A stretch of DNA of 35,456 nt from an uncultured Lachnospiraceae bacterium (GTDB lineage: Bacteria > Bacillota > Clostridia > Lachnospirales > Lachnospiraceae), in the NCBI GenBank assembly GCA_946631935.1, contig CAMPAP010000145.1:1-35456 (forward strand), given 5' to 3'. Both the position numbers and the translations under genes were made by a program. Shown here one piece after another: positions 32,044-35,456 of the stretch (its first letter is position 1; each line of letters starts with the position of its first letter). The notes beneath the pieces were generated by a model. It saw nothing but the letters and a program-made list of their open reading frames with translations, searched no databases and was not told where the DNA came from.

Positions 32044-33429
32044 TTAGCTCAGGAGGGAGAGGACTCCCTGGGCGGACTGGTTAGCCTGGGCCATCATATT
32101 CATTCCTGCCTGCTGCAGGATGTTGTTTATGCTGAGAGAAACCATTTCCTTTGCCATGTCGGTATCGCGTATACGGGATTCTGCTGCCTGTGTATTTTCC
32201 ACTACATTTTCATTATTGTTGATCGTGTGTTCCAGACGGTTCTGCTGTGCGCCTATGTCGGATCTTGCTTTGCTGATGATCTGAAGGGCGTTTTTAATTT
32301 TATCTATTCCCTCGGCTGCCGATCTTTCGGTGGTGGCGTCTAAGTCCGCAATTCCGATGGTCTCTTCGTTTATTCTGGGAAAAGTAAGATACAGGCCGCT
32401 TTCAGCCTCTGCGCCGGCCTGGATCCACAGCTTTCTGTCCTCTTCTCTGTATGTGATACCCGTAAGTGAAGATGAATTGACAGCGCCATAAGGGGATGTT
32501 GAGTTTTTGAATGCGTTTTTTGCCTGCTCCCCAGTCGGGTATCCGGTTGTTGAGTAAATGACAAGCTTGTCCGCACCTGTTTTTGTCAGCATGTTGGAAT
32601 GGCTGACTGCCAGTTCCCCGCTTGAAGTCGGAGTATATCCGTTAGGCATATTATTGGCTATATGCTGGCGCATCTTATCCACAAGTTCCGATCCGCTGCG
32701 GATATCGGATATACCGAGAACGTAATTATGCTGGATCTGTCCGGTCAGATCGGAGGCTGTGCTTTGTGAAAAACTTTTACCGTAGTCAAAGGTTATCTTA
32801 AATGCTTCGGGGCATGCCTGGGAACATGTAAAGGTGAAGGATTTGCCGTCCAGCAGATTAATGTTTGACCGGTTCACTTCACTGAAATCAAGACTTGCGG
32901 AGGGGTGATACAGACCGTCTTTTGCCAGGTAGCTTTCCGTAAGGTGGCCTGTTCCTGCGGCAGGAGAGGATACAAGGTTCACATCTCTGAATACCGGCTC
33001 TCCCAAAATATCTCCGAAAATGGGTCTTTCGTTGTATGTTGTGGTATTTCCGATCCTGGAGATCTCGGTTTTTATCTGGTTCATTTCGGACTGGATATAT
33101 GCTCTGTCTTCGGGACAAAGGGTGGAATTTGCAGCCTGAATGGAAAGCTCTGTCAGGCGGTGGAGCATGGTGGATGCTTCAGCAAGGGCTCCGTCAGCGA
33201 TCTGACACATGGAGACACCCTCCTGGGCATTTGTTGTGCCCTGGGAAAGTCCTCTTACCTGTCTGCGCATTTTTTCCGATATGGCAAGACCTGCTGCGTT
33301 ATCTGCCGCTCTGTTGATCTTATAGCCCGATGCGAGTTTTTCGGTTGATTTTGCGATTTTTCCTGTTGAGATACCAAGATTGCGGCTTGTGAACATAGCC
33401 ATCATATTGGTTTGAACGGATATTCCCAC
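32044..33429 (-). CDS. Flagellin
   Basis: 461 residues, the structural subunit of the flagellar filament, exported through the flagellar type III system. D0/D1 N-terminal part: NMMAMFTSRNLG, KLASGYKINRAADNAAGLAISEKMRRQVRGL, NAQEGVSMCQIADGAL. The C-terminal part mirrors it: GAQQNRLEHTINNNENV and AKEMVSLSINNILQQAGMNMMAQANQ. The central ~240 residues (about 140-380) are variable and not recognised. The GTG at 33429 is chosen because GGGAG lies 8-9 bases upstream and the resulting N-terminus (MGISVQTN) fits flagellins; the open frame back to 33519 is leader RNA. Four cysteines (75, 105, 202, 206) are unusual for a flagellin. No other flagellar gene is nearby. A sigma-28-type promoter precedes it. 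Confidence 0.96.
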   Translation of the reverse strand: MGISVQTNMMAMFTSRNLGISTGKIAKSTEKLASGYKINRAADNAAGLAISEKMRRQVRGLSQGTTNAQEGVSMCQIADGALAEASTMLHRLTELSIQAANSTLCPEDRAYIQSEMNQIKTEISRIGNTTTYNERPIFGDILGEPVFRDVNLVSSPAAGTGHLTESYLAKDGLYHPSASLDFSEVNRSNINLLDGKSFTFTCSQACPEAFKITFDYGKSFSQSTASDLTGQIQHNYVLGISDIRSGSELVDKMRQHIANNMPNGYTPTSSGELAVSHSNMLTKTGADKLVIYSTTGYPTGEQAKNAFKNSTSPYGAVNSSSLTGITYREEDRKLWIQAGAEAESGLYLTFPRINEETIGIADLDATTERSAAEGIDKIKNALQIISKARSDIGAQQNRLEHTINNNENVVENTQAAESRIRDTDMAKEMVSLSINNILQQAGMNMMAQANQSAQGVLSLLS

Positions 33430-33455
33430 GCTAAAATTCTCCCGGTTGTCCAAAA

Positions 33456-33510
33456 TGCGGTCTTTGCTCCGCAGATACATACTTCCGATCCGATACCGGG
33501 ATCCTTCCCG
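33456..33510 (-). promoter_or_regulatory. Structured flagellin leader with possible CsrA site
   Basis: Read on the - strand, a hairpin CGGGA-AGGA-TCCCG (33510-33497) shows GGA in its loop, the hallmark of CsrA sites. A second hairpin TGCGG-agcaaaga-CCGCA lies at 33473-33456, and the ribosome binding site GGGAG also contains GGA-like sequence. In Bacillus subtilis the flagellin leader is a known CsrA target released by FliW. Here this is inference. Confidence 0.4.
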
Positions 33511-33551
33511 TCCTTGCAATATCCGTTTGCTTAGAATCGATTGTTTCCTTA

Positions 33552-33580
33552 TATATCGGACAGATTATGAAAAAACATTA
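33552..33580 (-). promoter_or_regulatory. Sigma-28 (SigD)-type flagellin promoter
   Basis: On the - strand: TAAT (33580-33577), 17-base spacer, CCGATATA (33559-33552). The -10 part fits the SigD consensus GCCGATAT well; the -35 part has TAAT in place of TAAA. Transcription would start near 33544, about 115 bases before the GTG start. Confidence 0.6.
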
Positions 33581-33604
33581 GTGCTTTGCTTAAATCCGTG
33601 TTCC

Positions 33605-33633
33605 TTGAAAACAATTATGAATGATGTTACGCT
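33605..33633 (+). promoter_or_regulatory. Candidate promoter of the lipoprotein gene
   Basis: TTGAAA (33605-33610) and TACGCT (33628-33633) with a 17-bp spacer. The -35 is good and the -10 weak. It is divergent from the flagellin promoter. Confidence 0.35.
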
Positions 33634-33672
33634 ATTAAAGCAGGTGACAAAAGATTTATGAAAGGAAAAAAG

Positions 33673-35235
33673 ATGAGAAAAATGATAACTCTGAGAAAAA
33701 AGTGTCTTGCTCTCGTCCTTTGTCTTATGATGGGCGCTGCAGCTCTTTCCGGCTGTGGAAAGGGCGAAAAAGACAGTCAGGAAAGTGCAGAGAAGGAAAG
33801 TGAGACGGAGGTTCCCGAGGTAAAGGGCAAAGAAAAGACTGTAGGCGCCTTTACCCTGCTTGTGCCAAAGGAAATGGACGCAGCGGAAGGCAAATCAGAG
33901 AGCGAAGTCGTTCTGACAGATGAGGATGGAAATTTCATCCTTCTTCAGGTCGTGGACAAGAAGGAAGCTAAAAGTTACATAAAGGAACTTCAGGAAGAGA
34001 ACGAGAAATTAAAAGATGAGTCCTTTACGGTTAACGGGATAAGCTATACGGGAGCTGCAACCAAAAAGGAATTCTATGTATACGGCAAGGTTGGAGGAAA
34101 GACCGTTCTTGCTTCCTCCGAAGGATTTAAACTTATGGACGACATCCCCCTTGCGGTGCTTGCCTCTCTTGAGGTTGATGAAGACGCAGAACCTGTAAGC
34201 TGCGGAGGATCGTCATCGGAAGGAACGGTACTTGAGGCATGCGAGGGATTGTATACCTATGAAAAGCCGGAGGATTTCAGCGAAACCGGACAAACAGACT
34301 ATCTTTTATCCGATAAAGGTTCTGAGATCTATCTTTCATACTTTTATGATGCCGATTCTCTTTATGACTTCATGGAGGATATTGAGGATTATGAAGAGGT
34401 GACCACAGCCGACGGATCTTCCGGCTATCTGCATGAAGATGGGTACGGCATCTATTTTATAGTGCCCTTTGATAACTTCTATGAATCAGGATTTGTCAGA
34501 GCTTCCGGAGTGTATATTTTTGCTTACGGACTGGAAAAAGACCCTGAGCTTTCAACCGTTTTCACAGATCTTTGCAAGAGCGTATATATCGATCCTGCAA
34601 ACCGTACCGATGATCCTGTGGAAAACACGGCAGGAGATTGGGAAAATTACTGGAACAGAGGCTGGTACGGATGGTATATCGTATATGACGGAGACGGAAA
34701 ATACAAGGATGATATCTCCTGGTCATATGACTGCCTTGCGGAATTTGAAGTAATGACTTCAGGTGATGTCAGATTTACCCTTGTTCAGGATGATGTGGAT
34801 GAATTTATCATGGATGTGAATCTTGTCCATTATAATGACAATACCGATATGGGTTACCTTGTATCCGACAGCGGTACGTTCCATTTCCCCGATACTGACG
34901 GAACAGGTAAGCTAAGCAGCTGGGTTGATTTTGAAATAGGTGAAATGGATTTCATGTTCGATCCTGAATTTGATATGAGTACTCTTGACGATTATCTTAC
35001 ATTTTCGATCCAGTTTGTGGATGATGATGCCGATACCGTTACGGTAAAAGGATTCCTTCGTCCCTGGGGAACCGATTGGGACGATATATATCAGCTTGAT
35101 GAGGATGATCTTCCGGAGATCGTAAACGGAGAAGGTCCAAGCTCTTACACGGATATGTTCCCCATTAATTATGATGACTGGTATAAGGATCAGATGTATG
35201 ATGCGTTTCCCGGAATCTATGCCATGTCAGAATGA
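33673..35235 (+). CDS. Lipoprotein of unknown function
   Basis: 520 residues. A signal peptide (MRKMITLRKKC, hydrophobic ~12-25) ends in the lipobox ALSGC, so it is predicted to be lipid-anchored outside the cell. A Glu/Lys/Ser-rich linker (~30-55) follows. Two regions can be made out: an N-terminal beta-rich domain (FTLLVPKEMDAAEG, then DEDGNFILLQVVDKKEAKSYIKEL), and a strongly acidic C-terminal part rich in Trp, Tyr and Asp (for example NYWNRGWYGWYIV, then a strand-rich WVDFEIGEMDFMFDP and RPWGTDWDDIYQLDEDDLP). I do not recognise a family. ATG 33673 has AAAGGA 6 bases upstream; the ATG at 33658 is a weaker alternative. A single-gene unit with its own terminator. Confidence 0.88.
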   Translation: MRKMITLRKKCLALVLCLMMGAAALSGCGKGEKDSQESAEKESETEVPEVKGKEKTVGAFTLLVPKEMDAAEGKSESEVVLTDEDGNFILLQVVDKKEAKSYIKELQEENEKLKDESFTVNGISYTGAATKKEFYVYGKVGGKTVLASSEGFKLMDDIPLAVLASLEVDEDAEPVSCGGSSSEGTVLEACEGLYTYEKPEDFSETGQTDYLLSDKGSEIYLSYFYDADSLYDFMEDIEDYEEVTTADGSSGYLHEDGYGIYFIVPFDNFYESGFVRASGVYIFAYGLEKDPELSTVFTDLCKSVYIDPANRTDDPVENTAGDWENYWNRGWYGWYIVYDGDGKYKDDISWSYDCLAEFEVMTSGDVRFTLVQDDVDEFIMDVNLVHYNDNTDMGYLVSDSGTFHFPDTDGTGKLSSWVDFEIGEMDFMFDPEFDMSTLDDYLTFSIQFVDDDADTVTVKGFLRPWGTDWDDIYQLDEDDLPEIVNGEGPSSYTDMFPINYDDWYKDQMYDAFPGIYAMSE

Positions 35236-35270
35236 TATGCCTTGATCCAGGATACTTGGATGTAAACGGA

Positions 35271-35300
35271 GACTCCCGGCTCACTGCCGGGAGTCTTTTT
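35271..35300 (+). terminator. Rho-independent terminator after the lipoprotein gene
   Basis: GACTCCCGGC and GCCGGGAGTC form a perfect 10-bp stem with a TCACT loop, followed by TTTTT. Confidence 0.95.
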
Positions 35301-35324
35301 GTGTGTACGTCTTTTTGTGTGTAC
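35293..35324 (+). repeat. Perfect 16-bp tandem duplication at the terminator tail
   Basis: GTCTTTTTGTGTGTAC occurs twice in direct succession (35293-35308 and 35309-35324), copying the last bases of the terminator stem and its T-run. Confidence 0.9.
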
Positions 35325-35368
35325 TAAAAGTATAAAAGCGGATAAGTCCCCCGTTTTTCGCCAAATAA

Positions 35369-35397
35369 GTGACTTTATATATAAAAAATGGTAAAAT
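35369..35397 (+). promoter_or_regulatory. Promoter of the gene at the window's right edge
   Basis: GTGACT (35369-35374), 17-bp spacer, TAAAAT (35392-35397) with an upstream TG forming an extended -10 (TGGTAAAAT). Start near 35404. Confidence 0.55.
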
Positions 35398-35419
35398 ATA
35401 TGGGCTTTACGGAGTTTTT

Positions 35420-35456
35420 ATGGACTTAAGAAACAGTATCAAAAATATAAAAATAA
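35420..35456 (+). CDS. Start of a gene cut by the window's right edge
   Basis: ATG at 35420 with CGGAG 5 bases upstream and a promoter just before it. The visible product is MDLRNSIKNIKI, too short to identify. Confidence 0.55.
   Translation, partial: MDLRNSIKNIKI

Noticed and set aside
32044-33519. Flagellin starting at the upstream in-frame ATG at 33519.
   Set aside because: That extension (30 codons) is leader RNA: it has hairpins, no flagellin similarity, and the GTG at 33429 has a good ribosome binding site.

Overview
The window reads as chromosome from a motile, anaerobic Firmicute, most likely a Lachnospiraceae (Butyrivibrio/Roseburia-like) species. The basis is moderate GC, heavy use of CTT, AGA/AGG and GAT/GAA codons, strong GGAGG ribosome binding sites, TTGACA/TATAAT-type promoters (several with extended -10), and gene families typical of this group: a DUF1667-linked glycerol cluster, a DUF5711 protein, a MoxR-DUF58-transglutaminase cluster and a CmpB-type membrane protein. 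The species call is an inference. I saw no rRNA or tRNA genes, no CRISPR array, no transposase and no prophage. Genes are densely packed and mostly on the + strand; three genes are on the - strand (two small membrane proteins and flagellin).

Layout. 1-8007: the 3' end of thrS, coupled to an unrecognised 763-residue protein with a degenerate cyclic-nucleotide-binding-like N-terminus, a 77-residue protein, then MoxR ATPase, DUF58 protein and a membrane transglutaminase. 8004-12789: a promoter and a four-gene glycerol/glycerol-3-phosphate operon (two FAD oxidoreductases, DUF1667 protein, glycerol kinase). 12824-14993: an EAL-domain protein fused to a C-terminal repeat solenoid, preceded by a short upstream ORF that overlaps its start. 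15039-17985: terminator, promoter, Na+/solute symporter, hotdog thioesterase, HAD phosphatase. 18018-20940: methionine ABC transporter in the order metQ-metN-metI, with a strong terminator after metQ and inverted repeats ahead of metQ and metN. 20948-21983: two - strand membrane proteins. 22091-25854: cysteine synthase with a foldable leader, then trpE, trpG and a GNAT acetyltransferase. 25856-31970: pfk behind a duplicated two-hairpin repeat, then dnaX, ybaB, recR, galM and a DUF5711 protein. 31972-33580: REP-like repeats and a lone flagellin gene with a sigma-28-type promoter and a structured leader. 33605-35324: an unrecognised lipoprotein gene and terminator. 35369-end: a promoter and the first codons of another gene.

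Most of the window is ordinary metabolism and replication/repair. The less ordinary parts are: the EAL-solenoid fusion and its coupled upstream ORF; a canonical A_AAA_AAC slippery heptamer in dnaX, placed where -1 shifting would yield a gamma-like product; the duplicated hairpin element ahead of pfk; the PFK active-site variant; the abrupt codon-use change inside thrS; the dispersed GGGACGGTTC-type repeats; and a four-cysteine flagellin whose leader resembles a CsrA target. Links between them, such as c-di-GMP turnover by the EAL protein and motility through the flagellin, are inference.
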